The position numbers and the translations under genes were made by a program. From the NCBI RefSeq assembly GCF_900104725.1, contig NZ_LT629758.1, positions 1,426,001 through 1,490,000 of the forward strand: a stretch of 64,000 nucleotides of DNA, in the 5' to 3' direction. The stretch comes from Actinoplanes derwentensis (lineage in GTDB: Bacteria > Actinomycetota > Actinomycetes > Mycobacteriales > Micromonosporaceae). Positions 1 to 7,634 of this stretch are shown here, piece by piece. Numbering within the stretch: position 1 is the first letter of the stretch; every line of letters begins with the position of its first letter. The notes under the pieces are model-generated. The model worked only from the letters and a program-made list of their open reading frames with translations. It had not been told where the DNA came from and did no database searches.

Positions 1-1
1 C

Positions 2-1327
2 GCCGTGGACTGGGCGTCGCGGATGCGGTCCGGTGCCAGCGGCTTCGACCAGCCGTTGACCCCGGTGCAGGCCGACGCGCTGCAGAGCGTGGTGTCCACC
101 CCGCAGTTCGGGCAGCTCGTCCGGCAGTGGGACGACGCCCGGATCGAACTGCTCGCCGCATTCGACCCCGGCCGGCAGGCCGACATGCGTGCCGAACTCG
201 ACGAGTACGCCGGTGCGGGCCTGCTGATCGCCGGGTTACGGGCCGACCCCACCGGGCAGGACGAGTGGTTCGAATACCGCGCCGCCCGTGCCGACCTCGA
301 CCTGGACAGCGTCGTCGACTTCTGTGTCACCGAGCGGGTGCCGGCCGCTCAGGTGCCGCGGGTCGTGGAACGCGCGGTCCTGCAGGCCTGGGCCGACCAT
401 CAGCGCCTTGACGAGACCGGTGTGCCCGGCCGGGCGCATACCGCCGCGGCGTCCCGGATCATCGCCGCCTGCAACGAGCTGCGGCCCCGCGACAACCTGA
501 TCGAGGCCGCGGTGATCCGCCGGGAGGCGACGAAGACCAAGGACCATCTGCCGGTACGGCTACTGCTCGAACACGCCCGCAACCACAGTCAGGCCCTCAA
601 GCCCTGCTTCCTGAGCACGCCCGCGGACGTCAGCCGGCACCTGCCGCCCGGTCTGAACTTCGACGTCGTCATCGTCGACGAGGCCGGCCTGATCACCCCC
701 GGAGCCGCGGCCGCGGTCGTGCACCACGGCACGTCGGTGATCGTCGTCGGTGACCGGGAGCAGTTGCCGCCGGCGACTGCCGGTTCGGTGTCGATCCTGG
801 ACGTGATGGCCGACTCCCCGGCGTTCCGGGTCCTCGGCCTGCGCCGGCACTACCGCTCCCGGCGCCCGGACCTGATCGCCTTCGCCAACAGCTCGTTCTA
901 CGAGGGCCGGCTGCTGCCGGTGCACACCGGCGACGGTGTCCCGGGGGTGGAACTGTTCCCGGTCACCGACACCACCACCGGAACCGCCGAACGCATCGCG
1001 TTTCACCTGGCCACCCGCCCGCACCTCACCCTCGGGGTGATCACCCTCTCCGAGGCGCAGGCCGCCGCGATCGAGGACGCGGTGAAACACGACGGCCTCG
1101 ACATCAGGTGCGTCGACCAGGCCCAGGGTGAGGAATGGGATGTCGTCATCGTCGCGGTCGGCCCCGACCTGGGCCCGGCGGACCGGGCCGCGGACCGCCG
1201 GCGGCTCAACGTGGCCATCACCCGGGCCCGTCACCGCAACGAGATCGTCAGTGGGGTGCCGGCCGCCGACCTCGGGACCGGAGCCCGGCACCTGCGCCGC
1301 TACTTGAGCAGCCTGTCAGCCGCGTAA
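2..1327 (+). CDS. Superfamily 1 helicase/ATPase, C-terminal part (5' end outside window)
   Basis: C-terminal portion of an SF1 (UPF1/Dna2-like) nucleic-acid-dependent ATPase or helicase; the window opens inside the gene. Counting from the first GTG at 5, visible motifs are motif II VDEAG (Asp225-Glu226), motif III GDREQLPP, a motif IV-like RRHYRS, motif V QGEEWDVV and motif VI NVAITRARH near residue 400. No Walker A is present, so the GTG at 5 is not the real start and the P-loop half must lie upstream. The order and spacing of motifs II-VI are those of the second RecA-like domain of SF1 enzymes (family knowledge). A role in DNA/RNA remodelling or defence is possible but cannot be judged without the N-terminus. 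The last 12 bp overlap the convergent NIPSNAP gene. Confidence 0.8.
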   Translation, partial: AVDWASRMRSGASGFDQPLTPVQADALQSVVSTPQFGQLVRQWDDARIELLAAFDPGRQADMRAELDEYAGAGLLIAGLRADPTGQDEWFEYRAARADLDLDSVVDFCVTERVPAAQVPRVVERAVLQAWADHQRLDETGVPGRAHTAAASRIIAACNELRPRDNLIEAAVIRREATKTKDHLPVRLLLEHARNHSQALKPCFLSTPADVSRHLPPGLNFDVVIVDEAGLITPGAAAAVVHHGTSVIVVGDREQLPPATAGSVSILDVMADSPAFRVLGLRRHYRSRRPDLIAFANSSFYEGRLLPVHTGDGVPGVELFPVTDTTTGTAERIAFHLATRPHLTLGVITLSEAQAAAIEDAVKHDGLDIRCVDQAQGEEWDVVIVAVGPDLGPADRAADRRRLNVAITRARHRNEIVSGVPAADLGTGARHLRRYLSSLSAA

Positions 1328-1900
1328 CGCCGACCGGCTCGTCGGGGACAGCCGCAGCCGCTCGACGCGCACGCCGTCCGGTGCGGTGACGTCCACCGGG
1401 TCGCGGGTGATCCAGACCAGGACGTGCTCACCCTCGCGGATCGGCAGTGCGGGGAAGTCGTTCACGGCGTACTCGGTGGTGAAGGCGGCCACCGCGCCGG
1501 GCACCCGATCGGCGAACTCCGGATCGAACCGGTGGTCACGGAACCATGCGGTGACGTACAGCAGGCCGCCCTGGATCGTGTCTCTTGATCTTTGAGGTGG
1601 TGCGGTGATCGCGCGCAGCAGCAGGACGTCGTCGGAGTCGATCATCGTGGCGTTGGCGGCCGGGCCGTGCTCTGCCCACACCGGACCGCTGTAGAAGTCC
1701 TGCAGCCCCTTCCGGCGGGCGGTCATGTCGGCGAAGCCGCGCAGCCAGACGAACCGGTCCGGCCGGTCCAGGTCCCGGAACTGGCCCAGCACCATCATGC
1801 CCAGCTGCTCCTGCGACTCGACGAACTCCCGGTCGAACAACTCGATCAGCTCGTCCCGGCGGCCCGGTCGCAACGTGTACTGCCGCAGCTCCACGATCAC
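1316..1900 (-). CDS. NIPSNAP family protein
   Basis: 194-residue protein starting VIVELRQYTLRPG, the signature opening of NIPSNAP-family proteins (dimeric alpha-beta-barrel fold, biochemical role generally unknown). A second ferredoxin-like half follows from about residue 105 (LLYVTAWFRDHRFDP). The GTG start at 1900 overlaps the TGA of the upstream Rrf2 regulator (GTGA), so the two are a translationally coupled operon and this protein is presumably what the regulator controls. The reading frame continues open upstream of 1900, but only through the regulator gene, so the coupled GTG is preferred. It converges on the helicase gene with a 12-bp overlap. Confidence 0.85.
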   Translation of the reverse strand: MIVELRQYTLRPGRRDELIELFDREFVESQEQLGMMVLGQFRDLDRPDRFVWLRGFADMTARRKGLQDFYSGPVWAEHGPAANATMIDSDDVLLLRAITAPPQRSRDTIQGGLLYVTAWFRDHRFDPEFADRVPGAVAAFTTEYAVNDFPALPIREGEHVLVWITRDPVDVTAPDGVRVERLRLSPTSRSALRG

Positions 1901-2322
1901 GTCAAGATCCTCTCCAGTACGCCGGCGATGGTCTGCCGGGCCAGACTCGCCCGGAACGCCGCCGTCGCCTCGTCGTAGACATCGGCCAGCACCGGCCGGA
2001 TGCCGGCACCCACCGGGCACTCCAAGTTGGGTTCGGTGTGATGCAGAGCCAGCAGCGGCTCCGCCTCGACGGCCGCCCACACGTCCAGCACGGTGATCTG
2101 CGTAGCGGGCCGGGCCAGGGCGAACCCGGCCCCCGTCCCGCGCCGGGCGGTGACGAGCCCGGCGCGCCGAAGGTCGCTGAGACTGCGGCGCAGGATCACC
2201 GGATGGGTGTTGACGCTGGCCGCCACCTCGTCGGACGTGAGTGACGGACGCCCCCGCCGCCGGGCCAGCTCCAGCCACGCCAGCGCATGCGCCGCGATCG
2301 TCACCCTGCTGTTCGCCGCCAT
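1897..2322 (-). CDS. Rrf2 family transcriptional regulator
   Basis: 141-residue winged-helix regulator of the Rrf2 family. The N-terminal 80 residues carry the winged helix (VTIAAHALAWLELA, then the recognition region NTHPVILRRSLSDLRRAGLV and the glycine-rich wing RRGTGAGF). Only one cysteine is visible (ECPVG, near residue 102), so an IscR-like Fe-S cluster with three Cys is not supported; YwnA/HypR-type one-Cys redox or ligand sensing is more compatible. It is first in a two-gene operon with the NIPSNAP gene, and an AT-rich imperfect dyad directly abuts its start codon. No Shine-Dalgarno sequence lies upstream of the ATG, so the mRNA may be leaderless. Confidence 0.85.
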   Translation of the reverse strand: MAANSRVTIAAHALAWLELARRRGRPSLTSDEVAASVNTHPVILRRSLSDLRRAGLVTARRGTGAGFALARPATQITVLDVWAAVEAEPLLALHHTEPNLECPVGAGIRPVLADVYDEATAAFRASLARQTIAGVLERILT

Positions 2323-2323
2323 G

Positions 2324-2340
2324 GTAACAATTTCTATTAC
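2324..2340 (-). promoter_or_regulatory. Putative Rrf2 operator/promoter, AT-rich dyad
   Basis: A strikingly AT-rich patch in GC-rich DNA, with arms GTAA and TTAC (GTAACAATTTCTATTAC) ending one base before the regulator's ATG. The position suggests the core promoter and autoregulatory site of a leaderless rrf2-NIPSNAP transcript. The assignment rests on symmetry and position only. Confidence 0.45.
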
Positions 2341-2377
2341 AACCGACGGCCCACCGCAATCCCGTCGGCGACTTCTC

Positions 2378-3199
2378 TCAGGCCAGTGCTTCCGGTGCCC
2401 TCCTGGCCCAGAACGACGCGAACAACTCCAGAGTGGCGGTCTTGACCTCCTCCGAGATCAGCGTCGTTCCGTCCTCCAGTAGCGGCCGGACGGCATGGCG
2501 GTAGACGTCGGGATGGCTCTCGACCGACGGGCAGGCGAAGAGGGCCAGGATCCGTAGAGCGCGCAATGACTGCTCACCCAGCGGGGAGAGGTCGATGAGT
2601 GCCGCCCACACCTGGTTGATCAGGATGTCGGTGACGGCTGCGGCGAGGGTGCCGAGTGGCCCGGCCAGACGAGCGAGGACCTGCTCCCTGATGAAGAGGC
2701 GGAGCCGCCCGGACAGCGTCTCGATGAGCTCCAGACCTTTGACCAGCGCCACCAGGAGGGTGCACCAGGCGTGATCGGCCAGGGTCTTCTTGATCTGTTT
2801 CGCGGTGTCCCGGTCCGGAGCGGCTTTGTCGATCTCGTCCGCTACGTCGGGCCAGGTCTCCGCCATCAGCCTGGTCCCGAGGTCGTCGACGTGATCGATG
2901 TCTGTCGTATCGCGGTGCCCGGCTTGATCGGCGTGGGTGCCGGCCAGTCCCAGCCGTACCAGATCGATGTGGATGGCGCGGTTGCGGCGGGTCGCGCGTA
3001 GCGTGCCGCGTTTCGTCCAGCCCAGCCCGTCGACGAGGTCCCGGCGCCGGACGTCGCGTTCATGCCGGGGTGCCCGGGCCAGTCTCGTCCAGCCCTGCCA
3101 GCCGTGCAGGGCGCCCAGGCAATAGCTGCAACGGCAACCGGGATTCTTGGCGTTGGCGCAGTTCGTCGGGTGTGTGCGTGCAGTCACGGGAGCCACCAC
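2378..3199 (-). CDS. Conserved hypothetical protein with N-terminal cysteine cluster
   Basis: 273-residue protein of unknown function. The N-terminus has four closely spaced cysteines (C14, C21, C23, C26 in CANAKNPGCRCSYC) that could bind zinc, followed by Trp/Arg-rich sequence (HGWQGWTRLARAPRHERDVR) and an acidic and then largely helical region to the C-terminus with no recognisable catalytic motif. No signal peptide or membrane span. It stands alone on the minus strand, tail-to-head with the rrf2 gene upstream region. I do not recognise the family; a nucleic-acid-binding or phage/plasmid-type accessory protein would fit the basic Cys-rich N-terminus, but that is inference only. Confidence 0.6.
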   Translation of the reverse strand: MVAPVTARTHPTNCANAKNPGCRCSYCLGALHGWQGWTRLARAPRHERDVRRRDLVDGLGWTKRGTLRATRRNRAIHIDLVRLGLAGTHADQAGHRDTTDIDHVDDLGTRLMAETWPDVADEIDKAAPDRDTAKQIKKTLADHAWCTLLVALVKGLELIETLSGRLRLFIREQVLARLAGPLGTLAAAVTDILINQVWAALIDLSPLGEQSLRALRILALFACPSVESHPDVYRHAVRPLLEDGTTLISEEVKTATLELFASFWARRAPEALA

Positions 3200-3378
3200 C
3201 TGGGGCTTGGATAGCTATGAGTCAATGAATGGCGACTCTATGTGACTGCAGTCGTGGGGAAGACCTGGCAAATCCGGCGTTGATCTCGTGAACTTCCTGC
3301 GCCCGGCATGGCGGGTCGCCCGTACGGCATGGTGGCTGTCGGTTTTGTGGTGGAGATTCGGCGAATCTTGTGCCGGGG

Positions 3379-3681
3379 TCAGTGGGCCCAGGCTCTCGGG
3401 TCGACCGTCAGGGGGAAGGCCGGGCCGGGGGAGTCCGGGCGCCAGCCCGAGGCGCGCGCCTGGCGGATCACCGCTGCCACCAGGACCGGCACCGGGGGCG
3501 GGGTGGCGCCGTCGGTGGGGACGGCGGCCAGCAGGACCGTGCCGCGGCGGTCGGCACGTTCGATGGCGAAGGCGAGCGGGCCGCGCATGGCGGGACGACG
3601 GCGGATGCGCCAGCGGTAGACGACGCCGTCGACGGTCATCAGCCTGGGTCGCTTCTTCGGCTGGGTCATGCCGGTGTCCAT
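3379..3681 (-). CDS. Small conserved hypothetical protein
   Basis: 100-residue basic protein; start ATG at 3681 or the in-frame ATG at 3669 (MTQPKKRPRL). The sequence has a compact beta-rich appearance (VDGVVYRWRIRRRP, GTVLLAAV, VPVLVAAVIRQARASGW), typical of small actinobacterial hypotheticals with a YRWR-type core. No catalytic motif, signal or membrane segment. Codon use (strong GC3) matches genuine genes of the window. It lies divergently from the TetR gene at 3798. Function unknown. Confidence 0.5.
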   Translation of the reverse strand: MDTGMTQPKKRPRLMTVDGVVYRWRIRRRPAMRGPLAFAIERADRRGTVLLAAVPTDGATPPPVPVLVAAVIRQARASGWRPDSPGPAFPLTVDPRAWAH

Positions 3682-3761
3682 GCCCGAGAGTGGCCGGGGT
3701 CAACCGGGCGTGATCCGGGACTCAGTGGGGGCCGCCGGGCCGAGCGGAAGACATAACCTTG

Positions 3762-3781
3762 CTCTGAATCAGGATTCAGAG
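3762..3781. promoter_or_regulatory. TetR operator: perfect 20-bp inverted repeat
   Basis: CTCTGAATC, two-base spacer AG, GATTCAGAG: perfect 9-bp arms directly in front of the TetR gene at 3798. Its low GC and perfect symmetry make it the obvious autoregulatory site for the TetR/thioesterase-patatin operon. Confidence 0.85.
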
Positions 3782-3797
3782 CTTGGGGGCCACCCGG

Positions 3798-4448
3798 ATG
3801 CCTTATCGGCCGACCGCGCTGACCAGGAAGAACGCGGAAGACAAGCGGGACGGGTTCCTGCGCGCGGCCCGAGCACTGGTGGCCGCCGACGGGTTCAAGG
3901 CCGCCACTGTCGCCGCGATCGCCGGCCGATGTCAGGCCAGCGTCGGGTCGGTCTACTCGTATTTCGACAGTCGCGACCGGCTGCTCGCCGAAGTGTTCCG
4001 CAGCGCCGCGAGCCACGAGGTCGACCTGGTGCGCCAGGCGGTGGCCGACCCGGGCCGGGACGCCCGGCAGCGGCTCGGCGAGCTGATCCGGATCTTCAGC
4101 GGGCGGGCGCTGCACGGCCGCCGGATGGCCTGGGCGCTGCTGTTCGAGCCGGTCAGCCCGGTGGTCGAGGCCGAACGCCTGCGGTATCGCCGCTGCTACA
4201 CCGACCTCGGCGAGCAGATCATCCGGGACGGCCTGGCCAGCCGGATCTTCGTGCCGACCGACGCGCGCCTGGCGGCCAGCGCGGTGATGGGGGCGGTTTC
4301 CGAGGCCCTGGTCGGCTGGATCCGCCCGGACAGCCCGCCACCGTCACCCGAGGAGCAGGAGGATGCGATCGAGGGGATCCGGTCGTTCTGTTTCCGGGCA
4401 CTCGGCGCCCATCACGACAACCTGTCCACGTCCGGAGGAATCTCGTGA
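3798..4448 (+). CDS. TetR/AcrR family transcriptional regulator
   Basis: About 216 residues. The N-terminal TetR helix-turn-helix is clear (RDGFLRAARALVAADGF, then ATVAAIAGRCQASVGSVYSYF) with a variable C-terminal ligand domain. The ATG at 3798 is chosen because GGGGG lies 8 bases upstream; a TTG at 3783 is an alternative adding five residues and would almost touch the operator. The TGA stop overlaps the GTG of the downstream thioesterase-patatin gene (GTGA), so the regulator and its probable target are one operon repressed from the perfect palindrome at 3762-3781. Acyl-CoA or lipid effectors would suit the target, but this is inference. Confidence 0.9.
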   Translation: MPYRPTALTRKNAEDKRDGFLRAARALVAADGFKAATVAAIAGRCQASVGSVYSYFDSRDRLLAEVFRSAASHEVDLVRQAVADPGRDARQRLGELIRIFSGRALHGRRMAWALLFEPVSPVVEAERLRYRRCYTDLGEQIIRDGLASRIFVPTDARLAASAVMGAVSEALVGWIRPDSPPPSPEEQEDAIEGIRSFCFRALGAHHDNLSTSGGIS

Positions 4449-5848
4449 GCACATCGTCCATGCTGGCCACCGCGCAGCGGGTGCTGGCCGACCAGTCGGT
4501 GACCCGGATGCTCGGCACCCGGCTGATCTCTTTCGGCCAGCAGAGCGCCGTCGTCGAACTGGACATCCGGCCGGAGATCACCAATCAGCGCGGGGCGGTG
4601 CACGGCGGGATCGTCGCCTACACCGCCGACACCGCGCTCTCCTTCGCCGGCGGGGCGGCGCTCGGGCCGGACGTGGTCACCTCCGGCCTGACCATCGACT
4701 ACCTCGCCCCGGCCGTCGGCCGCACGTTGCGGGCGCAGGGCCTGGTCGTCAGTGTCTCCGGCCGCCGTGCGTCCTGCCGCTGCGAGGTGCACGCGGTCGC
4801 CGACGACGGCACCGAGACCCTGGTCGCGGTCGCGCAGGGCAGCATTAGGGCGGTGCCGCAGCAGACCGTCCCACCGGCCCAGCAGGAGAAAGAGGCAAAG
4901 GCGACAAGAGCTGCGGCCGTACGATTGGGCAGGATCGGCACCCCGACCATCCAGCAGGTCCTCACCGACCGCCGCCGCACCGGTGACAACGACGACGGCG
5001 CCACGATCGCCCTGGTCATCGAAGGTGGCGGGATGCGCGGCATCATCTCCGCCTCGATGGCCGCGGTGATCGAGCGCGAAGGCATCCTCGACACCGTCGA
5101 CATGATCGTCGGCACGTCGGCCGGTGCCGTCAACGCGGCGGCCCTGGCCGTGGGCGCGGCGGGCGCGATGGCCGAATCGTACGCGGAAGTCTTCGCCTCC
5201 CCGGAGTTCATCGACATGCGCCGGCTCGCCCGCGGCCGCCCGGTGATCGACGGTTCCCGCATCGTGGAGCACGTCGACCACCTGCTGAACATCGGATCCG
5301 CCGCCGGCACCGACTGGGCCGGCCGCCTCGTCATGGTCGCCACCGACGTGGAGACCGGGCGCGCCGAGGCCCTGACCGATTTCGCCGACCGCGACGACCT
5401 GATCAACAGCCTGCACGCCTCCGGCTTGCTGCCGCTGCTGGCCGGCGAGCCGGTCCAGTGGCGCGGTCGCCGCTGGCTGGACGGCGGCATCGTGGAGGCG
5501 GTGCCGGTGGTGACCGCGGCCGCCCGCGGCGCCACCCACGCGATCGTGCTGGCGACCCGGCCGCCGGGCACCCAGCCCGGCTACGGCGCCGCCGACGTGG
5601 TGATCGAGCGTTACCTGCGGCGGCTTAACCCCGAGCTGGCCGCCGCCTACCGGGGCCGCCCGCACCGCTACCGCGAGACGTTGCAGCAGGTCCGCGACGG
5701 TTGGTCGAACGGTCTGAGCACACTCGCGCTGACCCCGCGCCTGCACGACCCACTGCCGGGCCGCCTCGACCGCGACCAGGTCTCGCTGCGCGCCGCCCGG
5801 GAGGCCGCCGAGTCCTCGGCCCGAGAGAGCCTGGGTTTCCTTTTGTAG
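4445..5848 (+). CDS. Fusion protein: PaaI-like hotdog thioesterase plus patatin-like phospholipase
   Basis: One continuous 467-codon frame carrying two enzymes. Residues about 5-137 form a PaaI-type hotdog domain (HGGIVAYTADTALSFA at 53-68, ending in the family-typical VAVAQGSIRAV). After a charged linker (about 138-185), residues 187-467 form a patatin-like lipase: oxyanion loop GGGMRG (194-199), nucleophile elbow GTSAG (Ser225) and catalytic DGG (Asp346). Hotdog thioesterases hydrolyse acyl-CoAs and patatins release fatty acids from lipids (family knowledge), so the fusion may couple acyl release and thioester handling. The two halves are usually separate proteins; there is no stop or restart between them. 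The GTG start is coupled to the TetR stop. No signal peptide, so probably cytosolic. Confidence 0.9.
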   Translation: MSTSSMLATAQRVLADQSVTRMLGTRLISFGQQSAVVELDIRPEITNQRGAVHGGIVAYTADTALSFAGGAALGPDVVTSGLTIDYLAPAVGRTLRAQGLVVSVSGRRASCRCEVHAVADDGTETLVAVAQGSIRAVPQQTVPPAQQEKEAKATRAAAVRLGRIGTPTIQQVLTDRRRTGDNDDGATIALVIEGGGMRGIISASMAAVIEREGILDTVDMIVGTSAGAVNAAALAVGAAGAMAESYAEVFASPEFIDMRRLARGRPVIDGSRIVEHVDHLLNIGSAAGTDWAGRLVMVATDVETGRAEALTDFADRDDLINSLHASGLLPLLAGEPVQWRGRRWLDGGIVEAVPVVTAAARGATHAIVLATRPPGTQPGYGAADVVIERYLRRLNPELAAAYRGRPHRYRETLQQVRDGWSNGLSTLALTPRLHDPLPGRLDRDQVSLRAAREAAESSARESLGFLL

Positions 5849-5868
5849 CCCACCCTGGGAGGTTCTGG

Positions 5869-6036
5869 ATGACGAGCCACAAGGTGTTCAACCATGTCCC
5901 GCCGCGGGTGGGCATTACGGCGATGGACTCTTCTTTGGTTCCGTTAGATCAACCGCCGAGCCGGTCGAGGCCATTAGCCACCCTTGGGCGCCGTGGCCAG
6001 CGCCCGCAATTGACCGACTTGGGCGCCTGGGTCTAG
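5869..6036 (+). CDS. Possible small protein of 55 residues (weak)
   Basis: ATG at 5869 has a good Shine-Dalgarno sequence (GGGAGG at 5857-5862) 6 bases upstream and follows the patatin stop by 20 bases, so it could be a third small gene of the operon. The product begins MTSHKVFNHVPPRVGITAMD, is Pro/Arg-rich in its second half and matches no family I know. A hairpin follows the stop directly. Codon usage is less GC3-biased than in neighbouring genes, which argues for chance. Confidence 0.25.
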   Translation: MTSHKVFNHVPPRVGITAMDSSLVPLDQPPSRSRPLATLGRRGQRPQLTDLGAWV

Positions 6037-6040
6037 CCAG

Positions 6041-6060
6041 CATCCCGACCGGACGGGATG
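6041..6060. terminator. Hairpin, possible terminator of the TetR operon
   Basis: CATCCCG, six-base loop, CGGGATG: a perfect 7-bp stem right after the stop at 6036 and the thioesterase-patatin operon. No T-tract follows. Confidence 0.4.
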
Positions 6061-6469
6061 GTCAGCGGCTGGCAAGTGACCTGGGAAAACGTGAATCCGT
6101 TCGGGCGGTGCCCGAACCGCCTTTGCGATATGTGCAACAGCCTGGGCAGACGTACGCGTTCGCGGTAGAGCGGCCTCGCTCGTGCGGTGGCGGCGGAGTG
6201 TTCCGACGGTCGTTGATTCGCCGGACCAGCCACGTCGGCGTGTTGGACCCGGTTCGCCTACGCGGTCGCGACAGCGGTGCTTCGGGATACTGCCCGGCGC
6301 TTACCGCCGTCGGCGACGGCTACGTCGAGAGCTGCTGAGGCCCTGCCCGAGCTGGCAAGGCGCTTTGTCCTTGGTACGAGTGTGCGCTGGCCGATGCGGT
6401 AAGCCGTGACGGCCGGTAGCGATCAGATCGCAGCAGATCCGGGAACCCGATCATGGCGACGCGAGGCGA
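6061..6469. other. Non-coding or decayed interval
   Basis: About 400 bases with no convincing gene on either strand; codon-position GC bias is lost compared with the flanks. No terminal repeats, tRNA or recognisable protein fragment was seen. It may carry the promoter of the hydrolase at 6470. Confidence 0.5.
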
Positions 6470-7318
6470 ATGGGGATGGCCTTCGGTGAACAGCAGGGGG
6501 AGCGGAGTTGGGTCGGGTGGGTGGATGATCGGGTTGTGAATTCCTCTGTGGACGAGTCAGGTCGGGGCAACTCCGACGCCGTGGTCCTGCTGCACGGATT
6601 GGGTACCAGCGGTTGGATGTGGCATCGGATAGCGCCGGTGCTCGCGGAGGAATTCCATGTTTTGGTGCCCGACCTGCCGGGCCACGGGCGCAGCGACGAA
6701 GCCTGGGTGTCGCTGGCCGACACTGTGCAAGCGGTGGCGGAGCTCATCAGATCCCGTACGGCGGCAAGGCGGGCTCACATCGTTGGCCTGTCGCTCGGCG
6801 GCTATGTAGCCGCGCTGCTCGCGGCGAACGAACCAGCCGTGGTGCGCAGTGCTGTCGTCAGCGGTGTGAACGTGCTGCCCTTCGCTCATCCGACGATGAT
6901 GCGACTGGCCGGCCGGATCATCGGCCCGTTCGCCACGTCCGGGGCGATGATCCGCGCGAACGCGAAGGCGCTCAAGGTGCCCACGGGGGACTTCGCCGGC
7001 TACCGGAGAGCGGCCAAGGAGGTGAAGCGGGGGACCTTCGCACGAGTCGGTGACGAGGTCACCGTGTTCGAGGTCCCCGCCGAGGCGGGATCGTCACCGT
7101 GCCGCCTGCTGGCCGTCGCCGGAGCGGACGAGAACGAGATGGTGCAGCGGTCGTTGCCGCTCCTGGCCAAGGGGTTCGCGCGAGGCGACGCGCGAGTCGT
7201 ACCCGGAGTCGGTCATGCCTGGAGCGGCGAGAAACCCGATCTGTTCACTGAAATGATCCGTGCCCACATTGCTGACGCGGACCTTCCCCCGAGCCTCCAT
7301 CACCTGGCCGAGGCCTGA
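6470..7318 (+). CDS. Alpha/beta hydrolase
   Basis: 282-residue alpha/beta-hydrolase. Landmarks: oxyanion-hole HG in VVLLHGLGTSGWMW, the PDLPGHGRSD strand, nucleophile elbow GLSLGG, and catalytic His in VPGVGHAWSGEKP near the C-terminus. The arrangement matches small carboxylesterases/lipases and 3-oxoadipate enol-lactonase-like enzymes; the substrate cannot be named. The ATG at 6470 gives an N-terminal extension (MGMAFGEQQGERSW) unusual for the family, so a later GTG around 6518-6536 could be the real start. No signal peptide. It stands alone at the edge of the mobile-element region. Confidence 0.8.
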   Translation: MGMAFGEQQGERSWVGWVDDRVVNSSVDESGRGNSDAVVLLHGLGTSGWMWHRIAPVLAEEFHVLVPDLPGHGRSDEAWVSLADTVQAVAELIRSRTAARRAHIVGLSLGGYVAALLAANEPAVVRSAVVSGVNVLPFAHPTMMRLAGRIIGPFATSGAMIRANAKALKVPTGDFAGYRRAAKEVKRGTFARVGDEVTVFEVPAEAGSSPCRLLAVAGADENEMVQRSLPLLAKGFARGDARVVPGVGHAWSGEKPDLFTEMIRAHIADADLPPSLHHLAEA

Positions 7319-7423
7319 CCGTCCTGGTTCTCCGCACTGCCGTCCCCGGCCCGGATCGCTGACCGTTCATCAAGCAGATGAGGACGCCAGCCCGGTATCG
7401 TGGGTCATCAGGGGAATGGGCAT

Positions 7424-7615
7424 TCAGGTCGAGCTGCGTGTGGCCGCCATGCGGATACAACGACTACCGAAACGGCACGGATGGAACTGGAGCGTCTCGA
7501 TCGACACGCCGTACTCGTGTTCCCAGTCCCCATCGCATTGCGTCGCGTACCAGCCTTGCAGCCAGGTCAACGCGTCAGGTTCGTAGTAGTGAAAATCGGC
7601 TTCGGGTCCGGCCAT
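7424..7615 (-). pseudogene. Truncated Imm53-like immunity gene remnant
   Basis: From an ATG at 7615 the frame encodes a segment closely resembling the N-terminus of the Imm53 family of polymorphic-toxin immunity proteins: LTWLQGWYATQCDGDWEH followed by EYGVSIETL. After that point (about 7490) the similarity stops abruptly and the frame ends within 24 codons, whereas Imm53 proteins run to about 100 residues (family knowledge). The rest appears deleted or frameshifted. The ISAs1 element is inserted 10 bp upstream of the start codon. No cognate toxin gene is next to it, so this is a decayed orphan immunity gene. Confidence 0.6.
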
Positions 7616-7624
7616 CCGCTCATG

Positions 7625-7634
7625 ATGTCTCAGG
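7625..7634. repeat. Target-site duplication, left copy
   Basis: ATGTCTCAGG directly abuts the left inverted repeat and is identical to 8970-8979 on the other side of the insertion sequence. Confidence 0.95.
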
